DNA of 34,037 nucleotides from JBBQKP01 sp038326995 (GTDB lineage: Bacteria; Planctomycetota; Phycisphaerae; Tepidisphaerales; Tepidisphaeraceae), in NCBI GenBank assembly GCA_038326995.1, contig JBBQKP010000009.1, forward strand, positions 1-34,037, read 5' to 3'. Made by a program: the position numbers and the translations under genes. This document shows, one piece after another, positions 16,724 through 25,405 of the stretch (the stretch's first letter is position 1; each line of letters begins with the position of its first letter). The notes under the pieces were generated by a model. It was not told the origin of the DNA. It ran no database searches and worked only from the letters and a program-made list of their open reading frames with translations.

Positions 16724-17018
16724 CCACCTTGATCACTCTGACCTGCGGCAGTTTGATGCGCGTGGGATGGGTAAACGCCCGGCTACGTTTTCCTAAATCT
16801 TTCCTGTTATTGACGCTATTTCCGAAACGTTCGCTCCGATTTTTAAAGAGCTTCTATACCTGCATGACAGAAGTGGGACTGCTATTTCAAGACCTTTTGA
16901 TCTTTTGACAAGCGATTCGCACTACGATCCCGATTTTCAGCCAATTCGGCGTGTTGTGCCCGATTGATGCCGATATACTTCTGAAGGGAATCGCCTAAAC
17001 CAACTTTTTGGAGACTGA
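16724..17018. other. Divergent intergenic region upstream of the SppA-type gene
   Basis: About 300 bases between divergent genes with no supportable reading frame. TATACT at 16974-16979, about 40 bases before the ATG at 17019, is a likely -10 box for the peptidase gene; the hexamer 17 bases upstream is a poor -35. TTTTTGGAG at 17005-17013 is its Shine-Dalgarno. A consensus TTGACA near 16904 has no matching -10 box at the right distance. Confidence 0.4.
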
Positions 17019-18998
17019 ATGATGCGTGCTGAAAAAACCCAGACTTCGTTGATCCGCTCGTCGATTCTGGCCGCAGCTGTGTTGGCTTGTCATGCAGGGT
17101 TTGCGTCGGCGGAAACGCCGGCGGCTTCGACAAAGCCGTCCACAAAGCCGACCACATCTGCCACCACTTCGCCCACCACTTCTCCCACCACCAAAGCCGC
17201 CTTTCCCACACCCGCCGAGGTCTACGCGAAGCTGCAGAAAAAATCGCTCGAAACCAAGAGCAAGAATCAAGTCGCGGTGTTCGACTTCTCAGAAGCGATC
17301 AGTGAAACGCCGGCTTCTTTCAGCCTGTTCGGCGGAAGTTCTGCCACGTTCCGCGACCTCACGAATCGACTGCGCGTCGCGCGAAGCGACGCGGACCTGC
17401 GAGGCGTGCTCATCACACTCGGAACCGGCAGCTCGCTGAATGTTTCGCAGATGCAGGAAGTCCGCCGCGAGCTTGATGCGATGCGTCGCGCAGGCAAACG
17501 CGTTTTCATCTACGCCGACAGCTTCGAACTGCGTGATTACTTCCTCGCATCCGCGGCCACCGACGTATGCATGATGCCCGGCGGCGACAGCGTCATGACC
17601 GGCATCGGAATCGAAACGATGTTCTATAAAGGCATGTTTGAAAAAGTTGGATTGCAGGCCGACTACGTGCAGGTCGGCGAGTTCAAGGGCGCAGAAGAGC
17701 CCTACGTCCGCACTGAACCGAGCGAAGAACTCAAGGGCGAACTCGATAAACTCACCAAGGGCCTCTACGACGAAATGGTGAATTCAATCAGTGCGTCGCG
17801 TTCATTGTCTGCTGAAAAAATTCGTCAAGCGATCGATCAGGCGATGCTCAGCGCGACCGAGATGAAGGAGCGCGGACTGGTCGATCATCTCGTCGATATC
17901 GACGGCCTGCGCGACCTCATGGCCGAGGAGCTCGGCGGTGCTGTTAATCTGAAGCCCAACTACGGCAAGCCCGAAGCGAAGGAACTCGACTTCAGCAATA
18001 TTTTCTCCGTGCTGGCGACGCTTAACAAGAAAGAGCCCGAAGTGACCGGCGACAAAATCGCCGTCATCTACGCCAGCGGAACGATCGTCGACGGAACCGG
18101 CGGCGGCGGGGGTGGAATCCCGTTCATCAGCGACAGCGGCCCGTCCATCGGGAGTGAAGACATCCGCAAGGCCATGCGGATGGCGGGCAGAGACGACGAC
18201 GTGAAGGCGATCGTCATTCGCATCGATTCGCCCGGCGGAAGCGCACTGGCGAGCGAAGCGATGTGGCAAGCCGTGCGGCGTGTCGCCGACGACAAGCCCG
18301 TCGTCATTTCAATTGGCAGCATGGCCGCGTCGGGCGGTTATTACCTCGCCAGCAGCGGCGAAAAAATCTGGGCCGAGCCTTCTGCGATTATCGGTTCCAT
18401 CGGCGTCGTCGGCGGTAAGTTCGTCCTCTCGGGCGTCTACGAAAAGCTCGGCCTGACGACCGCCACCTTCACGCAGGGCCGCAATGCCGATCTCTTCTCC
18501 AGCAACAAGCCCTTCGACGAACGCCAAAAGCGAATGGTCCGCTCGATGATGAAGAGCACGTACGACCAGTTCACCGACCGCATCATGACCACACGCACGG
18601 GCAAGATTAAGGACATTGATCAAGTCGCACGCGGCCGAATCTTCGTCGCAAGGCAAGGCCTGGAACTGGGTATGGTCGATCACTTGGGCGGCCTGGATGA
18701 TGCGCTTCGCGACGCGGCGAAGCGTGCGAATCTCGCGGAAGGCGACTACACCGTCGTGCCCTTGCCCGCGCCGAAAACCTTCGCGGATCTGATGGCCGAG
18801 GGAAGCGGCTTCGGTGCCAGTTCGCCCATTAGTGGTGCGAACATCGGCGGCGCTGGCAGCTTCGATCCGCTGACGATCTTCCTCAAGGCGATGCCCGAAT
18901 CATCAGGACAGCTGATCGCCCACCAGTTGCGGCTTGCATCGCTCATGAACAAACGGCCTGTCGTACTAATGACGCCGTTCGTGGTGAGCTATCGGTAA
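17019..18998 (+). CDS. SppA-type signal peptide peptidase (S49, double-domain form)
   Basis: A 659-residue exported serine peptidase of the S49 family, which degrades cleaved signal peptides at the membrane. Residues 1-31 form a signal peptide or anchor (SSILAAAVLACHAGFASA). A Thr/Ser/Pro-rich linker follows (about 32-60). Two tandem S49 domains come next, as in the 67-kDa Escherichia coli SppA. The general-base Lys is in VGEFKGAEEPYV (Lys223, first domain) and the nucleophile Ser in SMAASGGYYLAS (Ser438, second domain), matching the split Lys/Ser dyad of that form. The ATG at 17019 follows GGAG by five bases. A perfect intrinsic terminator lies 49 bases after the stop, so the gene is transcribed alone. 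Confidence 0.93.
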   Translation: MMRAEKTQTSLIRSSILAAAVLACHAGFASAETPAASTKPSTKPTTSATTSPTTSPTTKAAFPTPAEVYAKLQKKSLETKSKNQVAVFDFSEAISETPASFSLFGGSSATFRDLTNRLRVARSDADLRGVLITLGTGSSLNVSQMQEVRRELDAMRRAGKRVFIYADSFELRDYFLASAATDVCMMPGGDSVMTGIGIETMFYKGMFEKVGLQADYVQVGEFKGAEEPYVRTEPSEELKGELDKLTKGLYDEMVNSISASRSLSAEKIRQAIDQAMLSATEMKERGLVDHLVDIDGLRDLMAEELGGAVNLKPNYGKPEAKELDFSNIFSVLATLNKKEPEVTGDKIAVIYASGTIVDGTGGGGGGIPFISDSGPSIGSEDIRKAMRMAGRDDDVKAIVIRIDSPGGSALASEAMWQAVRRVADDKPVVISIGSMAASGGYYLASSGEKIWAEPSAIIGSIGVVGGKFVLSGVYEKLGLTTATFTQGRNADLFSSNKPFDERQKRMVRSMMKSTYDQFTDRIMTTRTGKIKDIDQVARGRIFVARQGLELGMVDHLGGLDDALRDAAKRANLAEGDYTVVPLPAPKTFADLMAEGSGFGASSPISGANIGGAGSFDPLTIFLKAMPESSGQLIAHQLRLASLMNKRPVVLMTPFVVSYR

Positions 18999-19046
18999 AT
19001 GCACCAAAAAACAGGAGTTTACGGCAATTCCATATCGGACAAGTTC

Positions 19047-19081
19047 GGGCCCCGCATCAGAGCGATGCGGGGCCCATTTTT
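19047..19081 (+). terminator. Intrinsic terminator of the SppA-type gene
   Basis: GGGCCCCGCATC (19047-19058) pairs perfectly with GATGCGGGGCCC (19064-19075) around the loop AGAGC, followed by ATTTTT. This 12-bp stem plus T-run is the clearest terminator in the window. It also shows that the reading frame continuing from 18999 is not the real start of the next gene. Confidence 0.92.
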
Positions 19082-19211
19082 GTGTCGACGCCGATCTGAC
19101 GCAGAAGCCCGTTCATTCTGTCGAAATCGCGCTAATTCCCTTGAATTGTGGCTCAGTTCCCTCACTTTGCGTTATATTCTGGTCGATTCAATAGAGAAGG
19201 TCGGTTGGTCA

Positions 19212-20651
19212 ATGTCTGCGAAATCGCATCGTGAACCGCTCTGTAAATGTCCGGGAGAACAGGCCGTGAAGTTTGTTGAAGCATCCCCACGAATCCTCCA
19301 GCAGCCGCAGTACCCGTTGCCGCTTTCGTTTGATCGGTCCAACGCGCACGCAGCGCTCACGCACGACTTCATTCCGGGCGGCGCCCACACTTATGCCAAG
19401 GGCGATGATCAGTATCCCGCGCACATGCTTCCAATCATCGTTCGCGGGCAAGGCGCACACGTCTGGGACATGGACGGCAATCGCTTCGTCGAGTTCGGCA
19501 GCGGCATGCGCGCCGTCACGCTGGGCCACGGCTACAGGCCCGTCGCCGACGCCGCGTTTCGCGCCATGATGGGCGGCACGAATTTCGCGCGCCCTTCACA
19601 GCTCGAACTTCAAACCGCACAGACAATGCTGTCGGTCATTTCCGCTTCCAAAGACGGCGACCCGTGGATGATCAAGTTCGCAAAGCACGGCTCAGACGCC
19701 GCCAGCGCAGCTGTCAAACTTTCTCGCGCCGTCACCGGCCGCGACATGGTCGCCCTGTGCCACGACCATCCCTTCTTCAGCGTCGACGACTGGTTCATCG
19801 GCACCACGCCCATGAATGCAGGCATCCCACAGGCCACGTGCGACATGACCGTCGGATTTTCTTACAACGACATCGATTCGCTCAAAGCCCTGTTCGAAAA
19901 ATTCCCGGACCAGATCGCGTGTGTGATGCTCGAGGCCGTCAAGGATGCCGAGCCGACGAATGATTTTCTCCACGCAGTCCGAAAGGTGTGCGACGACAAC
20001 TGCGCGCTGCTCGTCATCGACGAAATCATCAACGGCTTTCGCCTCGACACAGGCGGCGGCGCGAAGGTCTACGGCGTCGAGCCCGACCTCTCCACCTGGG
20101 GCAAGTCGATGGCGAACGGCTTCGCGTGTTCGGCACTGATCGGCAAAAAACGCTTCATGGAATTGGGCGGAATTCGCCAGACGAAACACGATCGCGTGTT
20201 TCTGCTTTCCACCACGCACGGCGCAGAGAGTCACGCGCTGGCCGCATGCAAGGCAACGGTCGAGACTTACAAATCGCGCGACGTGTGCGGCACGATCAAG
20301 CGGACCGGGCTCGAACTTCAGCGGCGATGTAACGCCGTCAGCTCGGACAAGAACCTTCTCGATTTCTGGTCTGTCAGTGGCAGGCCGCAGACGCTTGTCT
20401 TCAATTGCTCGGGTCCGGATCAAAAGAAAGGCAGCCAGCCGTTTCGCACGCTGTTCCTGCAGGAGATGCTCCGGCGCGGCGTGATCTGCCCGAGTTTTGT
20501 CGTGAGCGAGCCGATGACCGATCGCGACATCGACCATACGGTGTGGGCGGTGCATGAATCACTGGCGGTCTACAAGAAGGCGATCGAAGGATCGATCGAT
20601 GAGCACCTGCAGAGCAGGTCCGTGCAGCCGGTGTTCCGCAGGCCAGGGTGA
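19212..20651 (+). CDS. Class-III PLP aminotransferase (glutamate-1-semialdehyde aminomutase-like)
   Basis: A 479-residue PLP enzyme of fold type I, class III. Visible are the early FIPGGAHTYAKGDDQYP segment, the cofactor-phosphate site KHGSDAASAAVKLSRAVTGRD (near 158-178), the cofactor Asp in LLVIDEIINGFRLD (Asp270) and the Schiff-base Lys298 in LSTWGKSMANGF. The GG-H/N-T start and GSDA block resemble glutamate-1-semialdehyde 2,1-aminomutase, but the canonical HemL opening (PGGVNSPVR) is absent, so this is more likely a paralogue acting on another amino acid or amino sugar, as found in surface-polysaccharide or secondary-metabolite clusters. The start at 19212 is chosen because the terminator lies upstream and GAAGG precedes it. 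TATATT at 19173-19178 is a possible -10 box. Confidence 0.86.
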   Translation: MSAKSHREPLCKCPGEQAVKFVEASPRILQQPQYPLPLSFDRSNAHAALTHDFIPGGAHTYAKGDDQYPAHMLPIIVRGQGAHVWDMDGNRFVEFGSGMRAVTLGHGYRPVADAAFRAMMGGTNFARPSQLELQTAQTMLSVISASKDGDPWMIKFAKHGSDAASAAVKLSRAVTGRDMVALCHDHPFFSVDDWFIGTTPMNAGIPQATCDMTVGFSYNDIDSLKALFEKFPDQIACVMLEAVKDAEPTNDFLHAVRKVCDDNCALLVIDEIINGFRLDTGGGAKVYGVEPDLSTWGKSMANGFACSALIGKKRFMELGGIRQTKHDRVFLLSTTHGAESHALAACKATVETYKSRDVCGTIKRTGLELQRRCNAVSSDKNLLDFWSVSGRPQTLVFNCSGPDQKKGSQPFRTLFLQEMLRRGVICPSFVVSEPMTDRDIDHTVWAVHESLAVYKKAIEGSIDEHLQSRSVQPVFRRPG

Positions 20652-20781
20652 AATTGCCTTGCAGTTCAGCTTGTAATGATTATATGAATTATCCGGCCTT
20701 GCCGAGGCATTCGTTATTCCAACAGCTCGCAGATTGGCGATGAGAGTTGCCAGCATTCACACAAAACTGTCGAAAATCGAC

Positions 20782-20809
20782 TTGTCATTACGCCCGGCCG
20801 TGTCAGAAT
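20782..20809 (+). promoter_or_regulatory. Candidate promoter of the subtilase gene (leaderless layout)
   Basis: TTGTCA (20782-20787), a 16-base spacer and CAGAAT (20804-20809) precede the ATG at 20817 by seven bases. There is no Shine-Dalgarno in the intervening CGACCCA, so the mRNA would start at or next to the ATG. Confidence 0.45.
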
Positions 20810-20816
20810 CGACCCA

Positions 20817-22421
20817 ATGCTCCTCGTGAAAAACGTCGGCGGTCTCCTAAGTTCTGTCGTCGTCGTTTCGACGCTCTTCTCCGCCACCCAAGCTCTTGCG
20901 GTCGGACCCGACGTCCTCCGCATCAAGGGCGACATTGCACGCGCGCAGTTCGGCAATGGAACGGTCAACGGAATCGGGCTCGTCGTGGGCGTCATCGATT
21001 CGGGCGTGAACTTTTCGCACCCCTTTCTTTCCACGCCCGGTCGAGTCGTTGCACAGGCGAACTTCGTGACCACCGAACCCGCCAACACCGGCGCGGATGT
21101 TGTCGGCCACGGCACTTGGGTCAGCAGCGTGTTGGGCTCGGACGATGCGACACAATTCGGCGCAGCATCGGGTGCTCGATTTATCAACGCACGGGCACTG
21201 GATTCATTCAACAACTTCAATACCGACTTCTGGATCGTCAACGGCGCGGGGTTCGCGCTCGATCCCGGTCAGGGACGCAGCGGATCCGACATCCTCAATT
21301 TCTCTCTGGGCTACAGCGGGGGAGCGCGCGACGGCAATACTTATCTCTCGCGCATGGCGGACTACATCAGCTTCGCGCGCAACGTTCCGGTCGTCGTTTC
21401 TGCAGGCAATAGCGGCGGGTCGAACGATCCCGTCCCACGCGGGCCGGGAGATGCGTTCAATGTGTTCTCCGCCGCCGCGACTGATTCCACCTATGACCGG
21501 ATCGTCAACTTCAGTAATTTCGGCCCGACTTCTGACGGTCGAAACATGCCCAACCTCGCGGCGCCTGGAACCAGTGTCGCGGCCGCCAATCACAACTACA
21601 CCCCCATCAACGGCCAGCCCCTGACCGTCAACGTCAACGGCACGAGCTTTGCCGCCCCCAACATTACGGGGATTCTTACCACGCAGATAGGCTTTGGCCG
21701 AACCAACGGCCTGTCGACCGACCCGCTCGTGCTTCGCGCCACTTCCATCAACAGCAGCGAGAAAATTCGCGACCGCTTCAACTCGACCTGGGCACCCGCA
21801 AGCTCATCCAACGTGGGTGGCGTGTTCACCGTCACCAGCCCGCTCAACAGCAGCGCGGGCGCGGGGCAAATCGACGGCCAGCAACTCGTCAGCCAATACA
21901 CCCCAGGTGAGTTCGGCCCGACATCCGCACAGGGCGTTTTGCCTCAGATCGCATGGGATGAAAACGCGATCGCCAGTGGCGATTTTATCGACTACTCACT
22001 CGGCCAGCTCGTCGCCGGAACCACGCTCACCGCCACACTCGCGTGGGAACGCCACGTCGGCTGGGCCGACGGCGCTTTCGGATTTGCAAACGGCCTGGTC
22101 GATAGCAGTGACGACTTCTCCGTTCTCAACCGCCTTTCCAACCTTGATCTGCAAATCTTTCGAAACAGCACGCTCATCGCTCAGAGCATCAGCGCCGTCG
22201 ACACCCTCGAGCACCTCTGGCTGACCAACATCATCGGCGGCGACTACACCCTGCGCATTTTGAGAAGCACGCTCGCAAGCCTGAACGGATTGAATCCCGT
22301 TCAGGGCAATGAACCCTTCGCACTCGCATGGGCCAGCACGCAGGTTCCCGAGCCGATGGCACTCGCCACGGTATTTGGCATGACGATGGTACTGCTGCGA
22401 AGACGCGGAAAATCGTGCTGA
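20817..22421 (+). CDS. Subtilisin-like S8 serine protease with PEP-CTERM sorting tail
   Basis: A 534-residue secreted protease. Residues 1-28 are a signal peptide. The S8 catalytic triad is Asp61 (VVGVIDSGVNFSHP), His98 (VVGHGTWVSS) and Ser277 (NVNGTSFAAPN), with the oxyanion Asn198 in VVSAGNSGGSND. After the catalytic domain comes a beta-rich region (about 340-500; TLTATLAWERHVGW, YTLRILRS) like a P-proprotein or pre-peptidase C-terminal domain. The protein ends VPEPMALATVFGMTMVLLRRRG, a PEP-CTERM signal recognised by exosortase. The product is therefore probably exported and anchored or processed at the cell surface. No exosortase lies in the window. It ends seven bases from the convergent NHL gene. 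No pro-domain is evident between the signal peptide and Asp61. Confidence 0.93.
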   Translation: MLLVKNVGGLLSSVVVVSTLFSATQALAVGPDVLRIKGDIARAQFGNGTVNGIGLVVGVIDSGVNFSHPFLSTPGRVVAQANFVTTEPANTGADVVGHGTWVSSVLGSDDATQFGAASGARFINARALDSFNNFNTDFWIVNGAGFALDPGQGRSGSDILNFSLGYSGGARDGNTYLSRMADYISFARNVPVVVSAGNSGGSNDPVPRGPGDAFNVFSAAATDSTYDRIVNFSNFGPTSDGRNMPNLAAPGTSVAAANHNYTPINGQPLTVNVNGTSFAAPNITGILTTQIGFGRTNGLSTDPLVLRATSINSSEKIRDRFNSTWAPASSSNVGGVFTVTSPLNSSAGAGQIDGQQLVSQYTPGEFGPTSAQGVLPQIAWDENAIASGDFIDYSLGQLVAGTTLTATLAWERHVGWADGAFGFANGLVDSSDDFSVLNRLSNLDLQIFRNSTLIAQSISAVDTLEHLWLTNIIGGDYTLRILRSTLASLNGLNPVQGNEPFALAWASTQVPEPMALATVFGMTMVLLRRRGKSC

Positions 22422-22428
22422 TGCCGCT

Positions 22429-23406
22429 CTATTTGCCGATGACCTGAACGCGGTCATTGCCGCTATCGAGCACGAATACTTTGCCTTTTGAATCCATTTC
22501 CAGACTCCACGGGAACGCGAGTTCACCCGAGCGCTTCCCCGCTACGCCCCAAACGCGAAGCGACTTGCCGGTTTGCGGGTCGAGCCACTGGACGCGCGCG
22601 TTGGCGAACTCGGTGACGACAATTGCGCCAGCCTTATCGATCGCCAGGCCGTAGGGAAAACGAAGTTCGCCGGGCCGCGTTCCGACGCTTCCCAGATCGC
22701 GAAGATGTTTTCCAGTCGAAGTGTCGAACACGCTGATGCGATGGTTGCACGCGTCGGCCACGAACAGCTCGCCCTCGCGAATCGCGATCGATTGCGGGCG
22801 ACTGAACTCGCCCGGCTCTTGCCCGAATCGGCCGATGTTCATGACGAATCGCCCGTCGCTTTCAAATACCTGAATGCGATCGCCCCCGCCGTACTCGCTG
22901 ATAAAATATCGGCCGGTCTTTTCTTCAAATGCGATATCACAGGGCAAGTCAAATTCAACCTCGCTTGCGCTCAGGCCCGTGCCCGTGCCCTTTTTGCCGA
23001 ACGTGCGAAGAATATTTCCCGACAGGTCGTAAACGATGATCCGGTGATAGTGCGTGTCCGCCACCCAAAGCGTGCCGTCGGGCGCGAAGGTAGCGCCCAC
23101 GGGCTTTCCGTTCGCCTGTTCGGGCATCGTCCAACCGGCCTTGAGATGTCCGGTGGAATCGAAGATCTGTACCCGGGCCGTTCTGTCGATCAACGCGAAT
23201 AAGTTCGATTTTTCGTCGAACGTAATCACGCGCGGGTACGACAGCTCACTCGGCCCGCGCCCGGAAACACCCCAGGAAAATTCGGGCGCGTTCTTATTGC
23301 CACGGCCTTCACACGATATGCCAATCAAAATGATGCCCACGACTCCAAGGACGCCAAGGACGCCGACGATCTTCACCGCGGCTTCCGGCAATAAGTATCG
23401 CATCAT
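22429..23406 (-). CDS. NHL-repeat beta-propeller lipoprotein
   Basis: A 325-residue exported protein. Residues 1-32 include a hydrophobic run (VGVLGVLGVVGIILIGISC) ending in a lipobox-like GISC, suggesting a lipoprotein anchored at Cys32. The rest is a six-bladed NHL propeller: each blade has a pattern of FA.DG.L.VADT...RI.V.D, for example VADTHYHRIIVYD, VADACNHRISVFD, and closes with VLDSGNDRVQVIG. The blade hinges repeat GxxGxxPGEFSRPQSIA-like motifs (GTRPGELRFPYGLAI, GKRSGELAFPWSLEM). Such propellers bind proteins or ligands; the partner is not evident. Its start codon lies about 95 bases downstream of the gspE stop on the same strand, separated by a 24-bp repeat array. Confidence 0.88.
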   Translation of the reverse strand: MMRYLLPEAAVKIVGVLGVLGVVGIILIGISCEGRGNKNAPEFSWGVSGRGPSELSYPRVITFDEKSNLFALIDRTARVQIFDSTGHLKAGWTMPEQANGKPVGATFAPDGTLWVADTHYHRIIVYDLSGNILRTFGKKGTGTGLSASEVEFDLPCDIAFEEKTGRYFISEYGGGDRIQVFESDGRFVMNIGRFGQEPGEFSRPQSIAIREGELFVADACNHRISVFDTSTGKHLRDLGSVGTRPGELRFPYGLAIDKAGAIVVTEFANARVQWLDPQTGKSLRVWGVAGKRSGELAFPWSLEMDSKGKVFVLDSGNDRVQVIGK

Positions 23407-23420
23407 ATCCCGTCGGCAAC

Positions 23421-23507
23421 ATCGCTCTCATTAGTCGATCGAAGATCGCTCTCATTAGTTGATCGAAGATCGCATTTGCTCATCGATCGAAGATCGCGAT
23501 TACTCAT
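23421..23507. repeat. 24-bp tandem repeat overlapping the gspE stop
   Basis: Three full copies of a 24-base unit lie at 23421-23444, 23445-23468 and 23469-23492; the first two differ at one base (ATTAGTCGATCGAAG against ATTAGTTGATCGAAG). A fourth partial copy from 23493 includes the last codons and the stop of the minus-strand gspE gene. The array fills the space between gspE and the NHL gene. Confidence 0.8.
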
Positions 23508-25287
23508 CTACAGGCGTGAGAATTCCCTCAACCTGTGCCACCTTCACGATTTCCTCCGCCGTCGTCTGCCCGCCAAGGACTTTCATTTTTCCGTCCGCCA
23601 GCAGCGACTTCATTCCGCCCGCGATGGCGGCCTTGCGAATCTTGTTCGTCGGGGCCCTTTCGAACGCGAGGTTTCGTATTTCGCTATTCATCTGCATCAA
23701 CTCGAAGATACCCTTTCGGCCGCGGAAGCCCGTGTTCGTGCAGAAATCGCAACCGCGCGGCTTGTAAATCGTCTTGTCTTTTCTGTCAGCGTCTTTGATG
23801 CCGCAAAGTCGAAGCCAGTACTGGTCGGGCTCGTGATCGGGCACTTTGCACTTGGGGCACAGAATTCGGACCAGTCGCTGCGCCATAACCGCCTGCACCG
23901 CAGACGCCACGAGGAACGGCTTCACGCCCATGTCGATCAGACGCGTGATCGCACCCGGAGCGTCGTTGGTGTGAAGCGTGCTGAACACCAGGTGACCCGT
24001 CAGGGCCGCCTGAATCGCAACCTCGGCCACCTCAAGATCGCGGATTTCGCCGACCAGAATAATGTTGGGTGCCTGACGCAGCATCGAACGCAAAATGTTC
24101 GAAAACTTCAGGCCGATCGCTTCCTTCACCTGACACTGATTGATTCCCGGGAAGTTATACTCCACTGGATCTTCGGCGGTGATGATTTTTCGATCCGGGC
24201 GATTCAAGATGTTGAGCGCGCCGTAAAGCGTCGTGGTTTTTCCCGAACCCGTCGGGCCCGTCACCAGGAAGATTCCGTTCGGGCGGCGAATGATCTTGTT
24301 GAACGCCTTGAAATCCTCCTCTTCAAAACCCAGAGATTCCAGACCAATTCGAACCGAGTCGGGCCTGAGAATACGCATGACCACGGATTCGCCGTGATAC
24401 GCGGGCAGTGAACTCACGCGGAAATCGACCTGCTGCTTGTCGATGATCAGCTTGATTCGCCCGTCCTGCGGAACGCGCTTTTCCGCGATATCAATCCCCG
24501 CCATGATCTTGATACGCGACGTGATGGGCGCACGCATTCGAAGCGGAATTTTATCGCGCACGATACATTCGCCGTCGATTCGGTATCGAACCTGAACGCG
24601 ATCCTTCATCGGCTCAATGTGAATATCGCTGGCACGGTTACGCACGGCCTCGGCGATGATCGCCTGCACGAGCTTGATCACCGGCGCCTGCGTCGCATCG
24701 TCGTCATCCCCTTCGCCGATGCTGGTCAGATCGACCGACTTATCAATGCTTCTGTCGATCGACTTGTCCAGAGATTTGTCGAGTGACTTATCGACCGACT
24801 CCTTCATGCGATCGATCGTTCTGTCGAGCGTCTTGTCGATCGTGTTTGAAGCGGTCGTGTTGAAGAGTTCGTCGATCACCTGCTTGATTCGGCCACGCGG
24901 CGCGAGCACCGGACGAATGTCCTTGCCGACGCGGAAACGCAGAATCTCAAGCATCTCAAAATCGGTCGGGTCATGGATCGCAACCCGAAGCTTGCTGCCT
25001 TCCATCCCGAGCGGAACGACGATGTACTTTCGCATCAACTCGCTCTGAATCGCGTTGACCACATTCGGCGGCACGCTGTTGCGATCCAGATCGATGTACT
25101 CCATGCCGTTTTGCTGCGCCAATGCCTTGTAAACGTTGGCCTCGGTGCACACTTTAAGATCTACAAGCGCCTCGCCGATGCGAAGGCCCTTTTTCTTCGC
25201 ATGATCGAGCGCGTTTTGAATTTCCTTGGGCTGGACGATGCCCCATTCGACCAGAATCTCGCCGATCTTTTTCTGCAGCTTGGCCAT
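23500..25287 (-). CDS. GspE/PilB-type secretion or pilus assembly ATPase
   Basis: A 595-residue hexameric ATPase that powers a type II secretion system or type IV pilus from the cytoplasm. Residues 1-145 are the MshEN-type N-domain (KKIGEILVEWGIVQPKEIQNAL; MRKYIVVPLGMEGSKLRVAIHDPTD). A repeated Ser/Asp/Lys linker follows (149-187). The ATPase core shows RASDIHIEP (Asp box), Walker A GPTGSGKTTT (about 344-352), the Asp-box EDPVEYNFPGINQCQV, Walker B NIILVGEIRDLEVAEVA and the His box GHLVFSTLHTNDA. A zinc-binding CPKC...CDFC tetracysteine lies near 475-515. No other secretion genes are in the window. The start fits the N-domain; TACACT lies six bases before it and there is no Shine-Dalgarno. 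Confidence 0.96.
   Translation of the reverse strand: MAKLQKKIGEILVEWGIVQPKEIQNALDHAKKKGLRIGEALVDLKVCTEANVYKALAQQNGMEYIDLDRNSVPPNVVNAIQSELMRKYIVVPLGMEGSKLRVAIHDPTDFEMLEILRFRVGKDIRPVLAPRGRIKQVIDELFNTTASNTIDKTLDRTIDRMKESVDKSLDKSLDKSIDRSIDKSVDLTSIGEGDDDDATQAPVIKLVQAIIAEAVRNRASDIHIEPMKDRVQVRYRIDGECIVRDKIPLRMRAPITSRIKIMAGIDIAEKRVPQDGRIKLIIDKQQVDFRVSSLPAYHGESVVMRILRPDSVRIGLESLGFEEEDFKAFNKIIRRPNGIFLVTGPTGSGKTTTLYGALNILNRPDRKIITAEDPVEYNFPGINQCQVKEAIGLKFSNILRSMLRQAPNIILVGEIRDLEVAEVAIQAALTGHLVFSTLHTNDAPGAITRLIDMGVKPFLVASAVQAVMAQRLVRILCPKCKVPDHEPDQYWLRLCGIKDADRKDKTIYKPRGCDFCTNTGFRGRKGIFELMQMNSEIRNLAFERAPTNKIRKAAIAGGMKSLLADGKMKVLGGQTTAEEIVKVAQVEGILTPVDE
24727..24843 (-). repeat. Tetrapeptide-repeat linker inside the GspE-type ATPase
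   Basis: Residues 149-187 are built from four-residue units of the form (K/R)(S/T)(L/I/V)D: DKTLDRTIDR, then DKSLDKSLDKSIDRSIDKSVD. At DNA level this is a degenerate 12-bp tandem repeat (units like GACTTGTCGATC on the plus strand). It joins the N-domain to the ATPase core and could form a long charged helix. Confidence 0.75.
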
Positions 25288-25293
25288 GGTTGG

Positions 25294-25299
25294 AGTGTA
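25294..25299 (-). promoter_or_regulatory. Candidate -10 box of gspE (leaderless layout)
   Basis: TACACT on the minus strand ends six bases before the ATG at 25285-25287, with CCAACC between them. The same hexamer and spacing occur before the TlpA-like gene. The -35 region is weak. Confidence 0.4.
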
Positions 25300-25393
25300 G
25301 CATCGCCGCGGGTGATAGCGAAAGTTGATCTCCGATGACCCCTTGTCCTTAATTCATCGAAATCCGAATTGCTCCTTAGCACGCTTCATCGGC

Positions 25394-25399
25394 TAAGAT
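25394..25399 (+). promoter_or_regulatory. Candidate -10 box of rarA (leaderless layout)
   Basis: TAAGAT ends six bases before the GTG start at 25406 and no Shine-Dalgarno is present. A possible -35, TTGCTC, lies 19 bases further upstream. Confidence 0.35.
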
Positions 25400-25405
25400 T
25401 GCAAT

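Noticed and set aside
18999..19211. N-terminal extension of the aminotransferase frame
   Set aside because: It would cross the perfect terminator at 19047-19081 and adds sequence before the first conserved segment.
19692..20555. Minus-strand frame of 287 codons opposite the aminotransferase
   Set aside because: Antisense shadow; the plus frame carries all PLP enzyme motifs.
23476..24411. Plus-strand frame of about 310 codons opposite gspE
   Set aside because: Arg/His-rich shadow of the conserved ATPase; no motifs of its own.
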